DNA from: CAZDXJ01 sp050303615
GTDB taxonomy: Bacteria > Pseudomonadota > Gammaproteobacteria > Methylococcales > Methylomonadaceae
Assembly: GCA_050303615.1 (NCBI GenBank)
Contig: JBNLCC010000095.1
Span: 56,306-120,305 of the forward strand
DNA: 64,000 bases
Direction of reading: 5' to 3'
Notes under the pieces: model-generated
The model's input: the letters and a program-made list of their open reading frames with translations, nothing else
Database searches by the model: none
What the model was told of the DNA's origin: nothing
Made by a program: the position numbers and the translations under genes
Shown here: in pieces, positions 42,542 through 49,914 of the stretch
How positions within the stretch are numbered: position 1 is the stretch's first letter
Layout: each line of letters starts with the position of its first letter

Positions 42542-43120
42542 TTATGATTTTAGGCCGATAAATTGCGCTTCATTTCTCAAACCTGTATTCCGGTCGCCGA
42601 TCATACCGTTTTCACGATAAAAAACAACTCCCAACGGCGAAAATAATTCCAGCAGCTCATTTGCAGATAAAAGAAAATCGGGGTTTCTCGGTCCTTGATT
42701 GACGACTCTGTCTTGGGTAAAGGTCTGGTAAAAGAGTAATCCTCCCGCGTTCAAGGCATTTATTATCGCATTAACGAGCGACCGGTCAAGAAACCGGGTA
42801 ACGACAATGACGTCGTAAGCGCAATTCATCAGACATGTTTCATCGATGTCATATTGGCGGGTGGTGATATTGCACTTCTGCCGATCAGCCTCTGCGGACA
42901 ATTTTTGCAATGCAATGGAGGAAATATCCCAGGCATCGGTGATAAGCCCGTGTTTTGCCAGAAATAATGCATTGTCGCCTAGCCCGCAAGCCAAATCCAA
43001 GGCGTTCCCGGATTTCGGCAATAAATAGGCATTTTCGGTCAGCAGTGGAAGTGTGTTATTTGGTCTATGATCCTGCTGTGAGTAAATTCTGTCCCATTTG
43101 TTTTTTACCGACTCTGACAT
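42542..43120 (-). CDS. class I SAM-dependent methyltransferase (TehB-like)
   Basis: 192 residues with a Rossmann methyltransferase fold: motif I is ALDLACGLGDNALFLAKHG (about 39-57), the acidic loop AWDISSIAL follows, and CAYDVIVVTRFLDRSLV is the motif IV region. The overall pattern, including LNAGGLLFYQTFTQ, resembles TehB/tellurite-resistance-type and related small-molecule methyltransferases. The substrate is not predictable. It lies six bases downstream of the LysR gene on the same strand, so the pair may form an operon. Confidence 0.8.
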   Translation of the reverse strand: MSESVKNKWDRIYSQQDHRPNNTLPLLTENAYLLPKSGNALDLACGLGDNALFLAKHGLITDAWDISSIALQKLSAEADRQKCNITTRQYDIDETCLMNCAYDVIVVTRFLDRSLVNAIINALNAGGLLFYQTFTQDRVVNQGPRNPDFLLSANELLELFSPLGVVFYRENGMIGDRNTGLRNEAQFIGLKS

Positions 43121-43126
43121 AGAACG

Positions 43127-44023
43127 TTACATGGCCACGCGTTTTTGCAACCAACCTTGCAGAAAGTCGACAAACGTCCTTACCTTGGCGGATAGATACT
43201 TGCGGTGCGGGTAAACGGCATGAATATCCAGCGGGGAATGGGTATATTCGCTGAGAATCACCTGTAATTTCCCTTTTTCAATATCGCGACCGACGATGTA
43301 AGTCGGCAGCATCACCAAACCAAGGCCGTTAACAGCCGCGACGCGTAACGGGTCAGCCACATTGCACTGCATGCGTCCGGTGACTTTAATGGTTATATCG
43401 CCGGCCGAAGTGGTAAAACTCCACTGGTCTCTGGGTAGAATCGCCCAGTTAACCAGGCAACTGTGCTCAGTCAAGTCTTCCGGCTTTTGCGGCAACCCGT
43501 GGCGGTCAAAATATTTAGGTGCGCCGCATACAACCAGCGGCGAACTTGCCAGTTTTCTGGCGATTAAACTGGTGTCATCCAGCCGGCCCAGGTAAATAGC
43601 AATATCGATGCCTTCCTCCACTAAATCTCCTGGACTGCTCTGCAAAGTCATATCGACCGACAAATCCGGATATATTTCCAGAAATTCAGCCAAAGCCTGG
43701 GCAATATGAGCCGCTCCGATAAAAGGCGGGGCGCTTATTTTCAGCGTGCCGCGCGGTTCAGTCTGCAATTGCGTGACTGCCGCCTCCATTTCTTCGATAT
43801 CCACCAGTACTTGCTGGCAGCGGACCAGGTAGGAGGCGCCCGCTTCAGTCAAACTTAAGCTGCGCGTGGTTCTATTGAATAAGCGTGTGCCTAAACTGTT
43901 TTCCAATTGCATGATGTGTTTGGTCGCCATTGCCCGCGAGATCGACAAATCACGGGCACCGCCTGCAAAACTGCCGGCTTTGGCTACGCGCACAAAAACA
44001 TTCATACTGGTCAATTTGTCCAT
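43127..44023 (-). CDS. LysR-family transcriptional regulator
   Basis: 298 residues. Winged helix-turn-helix at about 1-60 (MNVFVRVAKAGSFAGGARDLSISRAMATKHI and LFNRTTRSLSLTEAG) and a periplasmic-binding-like effector domain from about 90. It belongs to the subgroup with PRGTLKISAPPFIGAAHIAQALAEF, often found near redox or transport genes; effector unknown. It is upstream of a methyltransferase gene and divergent from a small membrane-protein unit, either of which could be its target. Confidence 0.9.
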   Translation of the reverse strand: MDKLTSMNVFVRVAKAGSFAGGARDLSISRAMATKHIMQLENSLGTRLFNRTTRSLSLTEAGASYLVRCQQVLVDIEEMEAAVTQLQTEPRGTLKISAPPFIGAAHIAQALAEFLEIYPDLSVDMTLQSSPGDLVEEGIDIAIYLGRLDDTSLIARKLASSPLVVCGAPKYFDRHGLPQKPEDLTEHSCLVNWAILPRDQWSFTTSAGDITIKVTGRMQCNVADPLRVAAVNGLGLVMLPTYIVGRDIEKGKLQVILSEYTHSPLDIHAVYPHRKYLSAKVRTFVDFLQGWLQKRVAM

Positions 44024-44135
44024 AAATTACTGCGTTTTCCGGTTGACAAAGGCTGACAATACATACAAAAACCAAAAAGTTGTTGACTTTTAAATTGTTT
44101 TAAAAAAAGAAACAATGTGTTAATCAAACGTTATA

Positions 44136-44163
44136 TTGTAAACTTTTTTTAACGATGTATAGT
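44136..44163 (+). promoter_or_regulatory. candidate promoter of small membrane-protein unit
   Basis: TTGTAA (44136-44141) and TATAGT (44158-44163) spaced by 16 bases on the plus strand, in an AT-rich stretch divergent from the LysR gene. A short transcript to the tandem terminators at 44441-44513 would result. Confidence 0.45.
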
Positions 44164-44248
44164 ATACAACAAATCCACGGCAAAACAGCATATGCCCAAA
44201 GTCTTAAAGACAGAAACAGATTTAATAATTTTATTGGTACCTAACATA

Positions 44249-44401
44249 ATGACTGATTTGAACAAAGATATCGTTCTCGGCTTGATGTTCATTATTGGCA
44301 TTTGGAGTTTTATTTCCGGCCAATTTATTATTTCCACTGTATTTTTCGGTTGTGCAGCGATCTACAGTAACATCGCGGTAAGAGCCAACCAGAACAGCTG
44401 A
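44249..44401 (+). CDS. small two-segment membrane protein
   Basis: 50 residues from the ATG at 44249 (69 if the in-frame ATG at 44192 is used). Two hydrophobic segments are visible, VLGLMFIIGIWSFISG and FIISTVFFGCAAIYSN, with a short charged start (TDLNKD) and tail. I do not recognise a family. Support for expression is positional: a promoter candidate upstream and two tandem terminators downstream. Neither possible start has a clear ribosome site, which lowers confidence. Confidence 0.5.
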   Translation: MTDLNKDIVLGLMFIIGIWSFISGQFIISTVFFGCAAIYSNIAVRANQNS

Positions 44402-44440
44402 TAGCGAGTCGATTTCATTACCTTCCTAGTGTTGTATAAA

Positions 44441-44513
44441 CAAGCAGACTTCTCCTCATCATTCTGCTTGACTTTTTACCTCCCTTTGCCGGCGGCATCG
44501 GGAGGTTTTTTTT
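44441..44513 (+). terminator. tandem intrinsic terminators
   Basis: First hairpin: CAAGCAGA (44441-44448) with TCTGCTTG (44463-44470), then ACTTTTTA. Second: ACCTCCC (44478-44484) with GGGAGGT (44500-44506), then a run of eight T. Both have T runs on the plus strand only and end the small membrane-protein transcript just before the convergent polysaccharide cluster. Confidence 0.8.
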
Positions 44514-46356
44514 AGACCGATTCCTTGCTTGCCGTTTCTTTGAATTCCGGCACCAGCCTTTTTAAAATAGTTAAACATTCGTCACTGTCGGCGCTGTTGC
44601 AGGCCGAGGCCAATTCATCGATATGAATCGTCCATGCGGATTGATCGTATTTTCTGGCTTGTGCAAGAAATAATTTATTATAAGCGGTCGTCTTAAGTGG
44701 TTCCTGCTCATAGAATAATTCTTCGTATAGCTTTTCACCGGGACGCAGACCGATATATTCGATGGCAATGTCCCGGATCGGTTGTTTACCGCTTAAACGT
44801 ATCATCTGCTCGGCCAAATAAGCTATTTTAATTGGTTCACCCATATCCAGCACAAAGATTTCTCCGCCTTGTCCTACAGTTTCCGCCTGAACGATTAACT
44901 GGCAGGCTTCCGGGATGGTCATAAAATAGCGCGTAATTTCAGGATGAGTTACCGTGATCGGTCCGCCCGCTTTTATCTGCTCACGGAACAAAGGTACGAC
45001 ACTGCCGGCTGAATCCAATACATTTCCGAAACGCACCGTGGTAAAGCGTGTTCCTTGCGGCTGATTCAGATTTTGACATAAAATTTCGGCAGCCCTTTTC
45101 GTTGCTCCCATGACATTGCTCGGATTGACCGCTTTATCGGTAGAAATCAATACGAAACGTTCGACTCCGGAGGCAATCGCCTCTTCGGCGAGAATTTTGG
45201 TGCCGATCACGTTGTTAAAAACCGCCTCCCTCACTTGATTCTCCAGCAGCGGCACATGTTTATAGGCGGCGGCATGAAAAATGACATTGGGTTGATATTG
45301 TTGAATAACTCCGCGTATAGCCAGTTGGCTTGTTACGTCTCCCAGTACGGCATGATGCTTGATTCCCGGATAAAGTTTCTGCAATTGTGCGTCGATTTTA
45401 TACAGATTGAATTCGCATTGATCATAAATAACCAATTGTTTCGGCGTGATATCGGCCAATTGCTTGCAGAGCTCCGAGCCGATCGAACCACCCCCCCCGG
45501 TAACCAAGATGCATTTGTCTTTAAAGTTGTCCCGGATTGCCTGCCAATCGAGGCGAACCGGGGCGCGGCCCAAGATATCCTCAATTGAAACATCCCGCAA
45601 AGTTTCCTTGGATACTGTGCCGGACAGCAGCTCTTTTACTGACGGCAGAGTTTGAAAACCGACGTTACATTGCTCGCAAATCTCAATGATGCGGCGCATC
45701 TCACGATCCGTTGCCGATGGTATCGCGATGAATATCGCCTCGATTTGCAGCGGTTCGATCAACTCGGGAATTTGATTAATGGCACCAATGACACGCAGGC
45801 CACGAACATCCCGTTTGCGTTTTTTGATATCGTCATCAACAAACGCAAAGGGCACGTAGTCGGAACCTCGATCATTGAGTAAGTCTCTGGCCAGCATTTC
45901 GCCGGCGGAACCGGCCCCAACGATTAACGCTCTTTTGCCGATTCGCTTATGCAGTACGTTTTCCATCCAAAAACGGTACAGAAAGCGCGGCACACAAAGC
46001 AGCGTCAACATCAGGAAGACATAGATCGGCAATACGGCCCTGGGGACACCCTGCAAACGGTTAAATAAAAACAATGTCGCGGCAATAACAAAGATGCCGA
46101 CGAGTACCGCCTTGCTGATACGGATTAAATCCGGCATTGAGGAATAGCGCCAGACACCGCGATATAACCCGAAATACCAGAAGAAGCCGGCTTGGCAAAG
46201 CATCACAATCGGCAAAAGCGCCACTGAGGAATACAGGAAGCCGGGGGGGATTACATCAAGATTGAAGCGCAGCCAGTAAGCGCCGAACCAGGCCAAAGGC
46301 ACCATGGCCAGGTCATGCAAAAAAATGAAGATACGTGATCTAAGATTTAATATCAC
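44512..46356 (-). CDS. WbpM/FlaA1-type nucleotide-sugar dehydratase (CapD family)
   Basis: 614 residues. Four or five N-terminal membrane segments (about 8-130) and a nucleotide-binding CoA-binding-like domain (RALIVGAGSAGEML) precede an extended SDR domain with VTGGGGSIGSEL. The active site is NPSNVMGATKR, with Met in place of the usual SDR Tyr, as in WbpM/FlaA1 C6-dehydratases acting on UDP-GlcNAc. It would make 4-keto-6-deoxy sugars for O-antigen or capsule. It begins with GTG at 46356; 81 bases separate it from the preceding gene of the cassette. Confidence 0.9.
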   Translation of the reverse strand: MILNLRSRIFIFLHDLAMVPLAWFGAYWLRFNLDVIPPGFLYSSVALLPIVMLCQAGFFWYFGLYRGVWRYSSMPDLIRISKAVLVGIFVIAATLFLFNRLQGVPRAVLPIYVFLMLTLLCVPRFLYRFWMENVLHKRIGKRALIVGAGSAGEMLARDLLNDRGSDYVPFAFVDDDIKKRKRDVRGLRVIGAINQIPELIEPLQIEAIFIAIPSATDREMRRIIEICEQCNVGFQTLPSVKELLSGTVSKETLRDVSIEDILGRAPVRLDWQAIRDNFKDKCILVTGGGGSIGSELCKQLADITPKQLVIYDQCEFNLYKIDAQLQKLYPGIKHHAVLGDVTSQLAIRGVIQQYQPNVIFHAAAYKHVPLLENQVREAVFNNVIGTKILAEEAIASGVERFVLISTDKAVNPSNVMGATKRAAEILCQNLNQPQGTRFTTVRFGNVLDSAGSVVPLFREQIKAGGPITVTHPEITRYFMTIPEACQLIVQAETVGQGGEIFVLDMGEPIKIAYLAEQMIRLSGKQPIRDIAIEYIGLRPGEKLYEELFYEQEPLKTTAYNKLFLAQARKYDQSAWTIHIDELASACNSADSDECLTILKRLVPEFKETASKESV

Positions 46357-46437
46357 CGGAAAGCCAGTCCGTTTAGAGGCAAATATAATAACTATACTTT
46401 ATTACCGCTGCATTGCTGATTTTTTGACGAAAAGCAA

Positions 46438-47442
46438 TCATGCCGGTTGCTGTTTTCCCGCCGAAAACGCAGCAGCCATATATAGCAAAGGAAAATAAGC
46501 CGCCGGTAACCATAACCAAGCATATTCGGGCATTCGATAGGCTGCAATCGCCACCGGCAACAGCCAGCACAAATTGATTGCCCAAACCGCAATAATCACG
46601 ATGCGGTGGCCGTATTTTTTCGCCGCATGTTGATAGGCATGGGTGCAATGTGCGGTATACCATTGCTGGCCGTCAATAAATCGGTAACATAGCGTGTATG
46701 TGGCGTCCGCGATAAAAACGGCAAATAATATCAAACCGATAAAAAGAAAATTTGCGTTCTTATGGGCCATTAACAAAATCAACAATCCCAGCGCATATCC
46801 GAGAAAGCCGCTGCCCACGTCACCCATGAAAATTTTTGCCGGTGGCCAATTCCAGACTAAAAACCCTAAACAACAAACACCGAGACCGGCGGCGGTTATG
46901 GCCAGAGGTATATCAAGCGGAAAAATAAAACCGGCCAGTGCCGTCGCGACGAAAACCGCTTCCGAACCGGCAATTCCGTCTATGCCGTCCATAAAATTAA
47001 ATAAGTTGAGCAACCAGATTAGAAAAACGATACCGATAGGGTAACCCGACAGACCGAAATTGATTTGCCGGGAACCAAGCATCAACTCAGGCAAACCGTG
47101 TAACATCAGCATAGCGGTAAGTGCCGTCATTGCATGAACCAAAAACCGCCAGCGTGCGGCAATATGCTGATGATCATCCCAAAAACCGATACCCGCTATC
47201 AACAGGCCGGTCGATAAAATCAGCAGTCGGTGTGTATCAGATAAGCCGAGTAAATAAGTACCGATAACCAGCAAGTAAAAAGCGGTAACGATGCCTAGTC
47301 CACCGCCTCTCGGGGTCGGTACTTGATGCGAACTGCGCTGATTGGGGATGTCCAACAGATGTAGCAGCGCATAACGGCGGATGATATAAGTGCAAAGCAG
47401 CGAAAACAAAAAGACGGCGACAAACAATCCTGTCAATATCAT
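46438..47442 (-). CDS. WecA/WbpL-type undecaprenyl-phosphate glycosyl-1-phosphate transferase
   Basis: 334 residues, about ten membrane segments. It moves a sugar phosphate from UDP-sugar to undecaprenyl phosphate, starting a lipid-linked glycan. Key motifs are NQRSSHQVPTPRGGGLGI, NLFNFMDGIDGIAGSEA, the aspartates in FMGDVGSGFLG, and the late histidine-rich loop HCTHAYQHAAKK typical of the WbpL branch. It starts five bases after the epimerase gene upstream. Confidence 0.92.
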   Translation of the reverse strand: MILTGLFVAVFLFSLLCTYIIRRYALLHLLDIPNQRSSHQVPTPRGGGLGIVTAFYLLVIGTYLLGLSDTHRLLILSTGLLIAGIGFWDDHQHIAARWRFLVHAMTALTAMLMLHGLPELMLGSRQINFGLSGYPIGIVFLIWLLNLFNFMDGIDGIAGSEAVFVATALAGFIFPLDIPLAITAAGLGVCCLGFLVWNWPPAKIFMGDVGSGFLGYALGLLILLMAHKNANFLFIGLILFAVFIADATYTLCYRFIDGQQWYTAHCTHAYQHAAKKYGHRIVIIAVWAINLCWLLPVAIAAYRMPEYAWLWLPAAYFPLLYMAAAFSAGKQQPA

Positions 47443-47447
47443 TTTAT

Positions 47448-48392
47448 TTATTTGCCCGATTGGAACCAGTCAACGGTGTTGTGCACGCCTTGCTCGACGG
47501 TATAAGGCGGCTGCCACCCCAACACATCTTTTGTTTTCTGAATATCCACGTGCAGGGATCCGCATAACCGTTCAATCTCCGCACCTCTTCCGAAAAATCG
47601 GGTCAATAGGTACAACCAGGATACGGGAACCGCAATCAGCCTGGCGGGATGGTTCAAATAACAGGCCATCAACCTGATTAATTCCGGTGTGGAAATATCG
47701 CAATAGTCGGATACCAGGAACACTTGTCCGGATGCTCGCGGATGCCGGATACAGGTTTTTATTAAATCGCAAAGATTAGCGACGTAAACCATACTGCGTT
47801 TATTTTCCACAGCGCCCAACGGAATGGGCCAACCCTTATCGACTAGCTTTAGCAGACGCAGAAAGTTGCCCTTTACGCCGGGTCCGTATACTAACGGCGG
47901 GCGTATAATCACGACTTCCAATCCTGTTAGGGCGGCAATTTTATTGAGCTCCTGCTCCGCTTCCCATTTGGATGCGGCATAGGCATCTTGCGGATTGCCG
48001 GGAACGTCGGCGGAAAAAGATGTTTCGGCATTCTCGCCATTGACCTTAATGGTACTGATATATACAAACCGCTTGACTCCCGACGTTACGGCCTGCAGTG
48101 CCAGGTTTTTTGTCCCTTCCAAATTGACGTCGCGGAACAACGCCGACGGGTCATTGGATGTTTCCTCCATGACATGGACGCGCGCTGCCAGATGCACTAC
48201 GACATCAACGCCGGTTAAAGCGTTGTGCCACCGGGTTTCGGCATTGATGTCGCCCACCGGAATTGCCCAGGCCGGTGCCGGCGGCAAGACGGTACGGACG
48301 GCGCTTCTGACATCAAAATCGGCTGCCACCAGTTCTTTACATAATGCGGTGCCGATAAATCCGTCAGCACCGGTTACTAAAACCGTATTCAT
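47448..48392 (-). CDS. NAD-dependent epimerase/dehydratase for surface polysaccharide
   Basis: 314 residues, extended short-chain dehydrogenase. The nucleotide site is LVTGADGFIGTALCKEL; the catalytic triad region has YISTIKVNGE and YAASKWEAEQEL (YxxxK), and IRPPLVYGPGVKGNF follows. It resembles UDP-sugar 4-epimerases/reductases of O-antigen clusters such as WbpK/WbpV. Substrate is likely a UDP-N-acetylhexosamine derivative (inference). Its start overlaps the upstream glycosyltransferase stop by four bases. Confidence 0.88.
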   Translation of the reverse strand: MNTVLVTGADGFIGTALCKELVAADFDVRSAVRTVLPPAPAWAIPVGDINAETRWHNALTGVDVVVHLAARVHVMEETSNDPSALFRDVNLEGTKNLALQAVTSGVKRFVYISTIKVNGENAETSFSADVPGNPQDAYAASKWEAEQELNKIAALTGLEVVIIRPPLVYGPGVKGNFLRLLKLVDKGWPIPLGAVENKRSMVYVANLCDLIKTCIRHPRASGQVFLVSDYCDISTPELIRLMACYLNHPARLIAVPVSWLYLLTRFFGRGAEIERLCGSLHVDIQKTKDVLGWQPPYTVEQGVHNTVDWFQSGK

Positions 48393-49528
48393 AGAAGTAA
48401 CTCATTATAAATTGAAATGGTTTCAGCGATGACCTGTTGTTCGGAAAAACAACGTTCAGCCTTCTGTCGTCCATTACTTCCCATTTTTTTTCTTAGTTCA
48501 GGATCGTTTAATAAACTAGCGATTGCGTCTGCCAATGCTGTTGTATTCCGCGCCGGAACCAGCAGCCCGTTTACCCCGTGGTCGACGATTTCCCGACAAC
48601 CGGCAATGTCGGTGGCGATAATCGGCCGCGCGCAAGCGGCGGCTTCAATCAAGATACGAGGCACGCCTTCGCCGTAAAAAGTCGGCAGCACAACCAGATT
48701 TGCATTCGATATCAATTTGGGCATCTCTTTTACAGTACCCAGCCACTGGATCAGACCCTCGCGTTGCCAATCTTCAAGAACCTTGCGGTTAATTGAATTA
48801 ATGGTTGCCTGATCGACAATGCCGGCAACCTGCAGGATAAAGTCCACCCCCCTCCGACGTAAAATTCTACCCGCTTCGACCAAATCTCCCAAGCCTTTAT
48901 CCCAAAGTAATCGGCCGGCAAATAAAATAATCGGTGTATTGCTGTCTTTTTCCGCCGGCGCCTTAAATAGTTCGGTGTCCACTCCTGCGCCTAAAATCGT
49001 CACCGCGTCACGGTCGTCACATAAACCGGTGGATACGAAATATTCCCTGTCTTCCCGGTTTTCAAAAATGAATTTACGCGGTGTTTTGTTGTATCGGGAG
49101 ATTTTATACAGCAGTCTGACAAAAGGCCGGGCTATTTTAACGCGCCGGGACTTGCCTGAAAAAATGATTCCGGTGCCGGTGACACTGAGCACGTAGGGAA
49201 TTTTTAGCAAATAGGACAATAAACCGGCAAAAATATTGGGCTTGATGGTGACGGCATGAATAAGATCCGGCTCTATTTTTTTTAATATGCGATATAAATC
49301 GAAAAACCGGCTAAGGTTTAAAACAGGGTTCATAGAACGCCGGTCTATATCCCACTGATGGCAGATAAAGCCCTCTGCAAGCAGGTTGTCGACAATATCC
49401 CGGTCGGTATAGCCCATTACCAAATGTATCGCCGCACCGGATGCTTTAACAGCTCTCGCCCTTTGTAACCAATGCATATTAAAATACCAGTCGACATTGA
49501 TTACATAGGCATATACGGAACGGATCAT
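48389..49528 (-). CDS. glycosyltransferase family 4-type
   Basis: 379 residues from the ATG at 49528. GT-B fold: N-terminal acceptor domain with HAVTIKPNIFAGLLSYLLKIP and VTGTGIIFSG, and a C-terminal GT4 domain with LFAGRLLWDKGLGDLVEAGR, VLPTFYGEGVPRILIEAAAC and a late GVNGLLVPARNTTALADAI. It probably adds the second sugar of a surface polysaccharide repeat. First gene of the four-gene minus-strand cassette; a TTG two codons upstream is possible. Confidence 0.9.
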   Translation of the reverse strand: MIRSVYAYVINVDWYFNMHWLQRARAVKASGAAIHLVMGYTDRDIVDNLLAEGFICHQWDIDRRSMNPVLNLSRFFDLYRILKKIEPDLIHAVTIKPNIFAGLLSYLLKIPYVLSVTGTGIIFSGKSRRVKIARPFVRLLYKISRYNKTPRKFIFENREDREYFVSTGLCDDRDAVTILGAGVDTELFKAPAEKDSNTPIILFAGRLLWDKGLGDLVEAGRILRRRGVDFILQVAGIVDQATINSINRKVLEDWQREGLIQWLGTVKEMPKLISNANLVVLPTFYGEGVPRILIEAAACARPIIATDIAGCREIVDHGVNGLLVPARNTTALADAIASLLNDPELRKKMGSNGRQKAERCFSEQQVIAETISIYNELLL

Positions 49529-49914
49529 AGGCAAGGTTTTTAAAATAACACGATATTGTTATAAATTTTTATTATAACAGCCGTCAATTCTCTAACCACA
49601 TTTGAAACATCAAAATGCTCCACAGGTAAAGGTTAAGTTCATGAAAGGCGCTCAACCAAAGCAGGATAATTCCGGCAAAGAGAAGTTGCCGTTGGTCCGC
49701 GTGTTCGAGAAAAGCAGACACGGAGCGGCGGGCGAGTCGATCAGACCCGAATGCGATTAACATTAAGTCAAATACTCGGCAATGTCGTCATTCCCGCGCA
49801 AGCGGGAATCAGCAAAGTGAGGATTTTAAACCACCTGGGTTCCGGGTCACCATCACGAGTGCCACGGGCATAAAAAACCGATGCGGTGTTTAATCAGCAT
49901 GATGTGAGTTGCAG
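49529..49914. other. intergenic region upstream of polysaccharide cassette
   Basis: No gene is visible in these 386 bases. It contains an AT-rich stretch next to the glycosyltransferase start (49545-49580) that may hold the cassette promoter on the minus strand, and a GC-rich inverted repeat at 49790-49809 that would fall just downstream of pepN. The rest is uninterpreted. Confidence 0.5.
49790..49809. repeat. short inverted repeat ATTCCCGC...GCGGGAAT
   Basis: Perfect inverted repeat: ATTCCCGC, a four-base spacer GCAA, then GCGGGAAT, preceded by GTC. It resembles widespread intergenic repeats in beta- and gammaproteobacteria (like neisserial dRS3, ATTCCC-N8-GGGAAT). It lies about 105 bases past the pepN stop and could also act as a transcript-end hairpin, but there is no T run on either strand. 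Confidence 0.6.
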
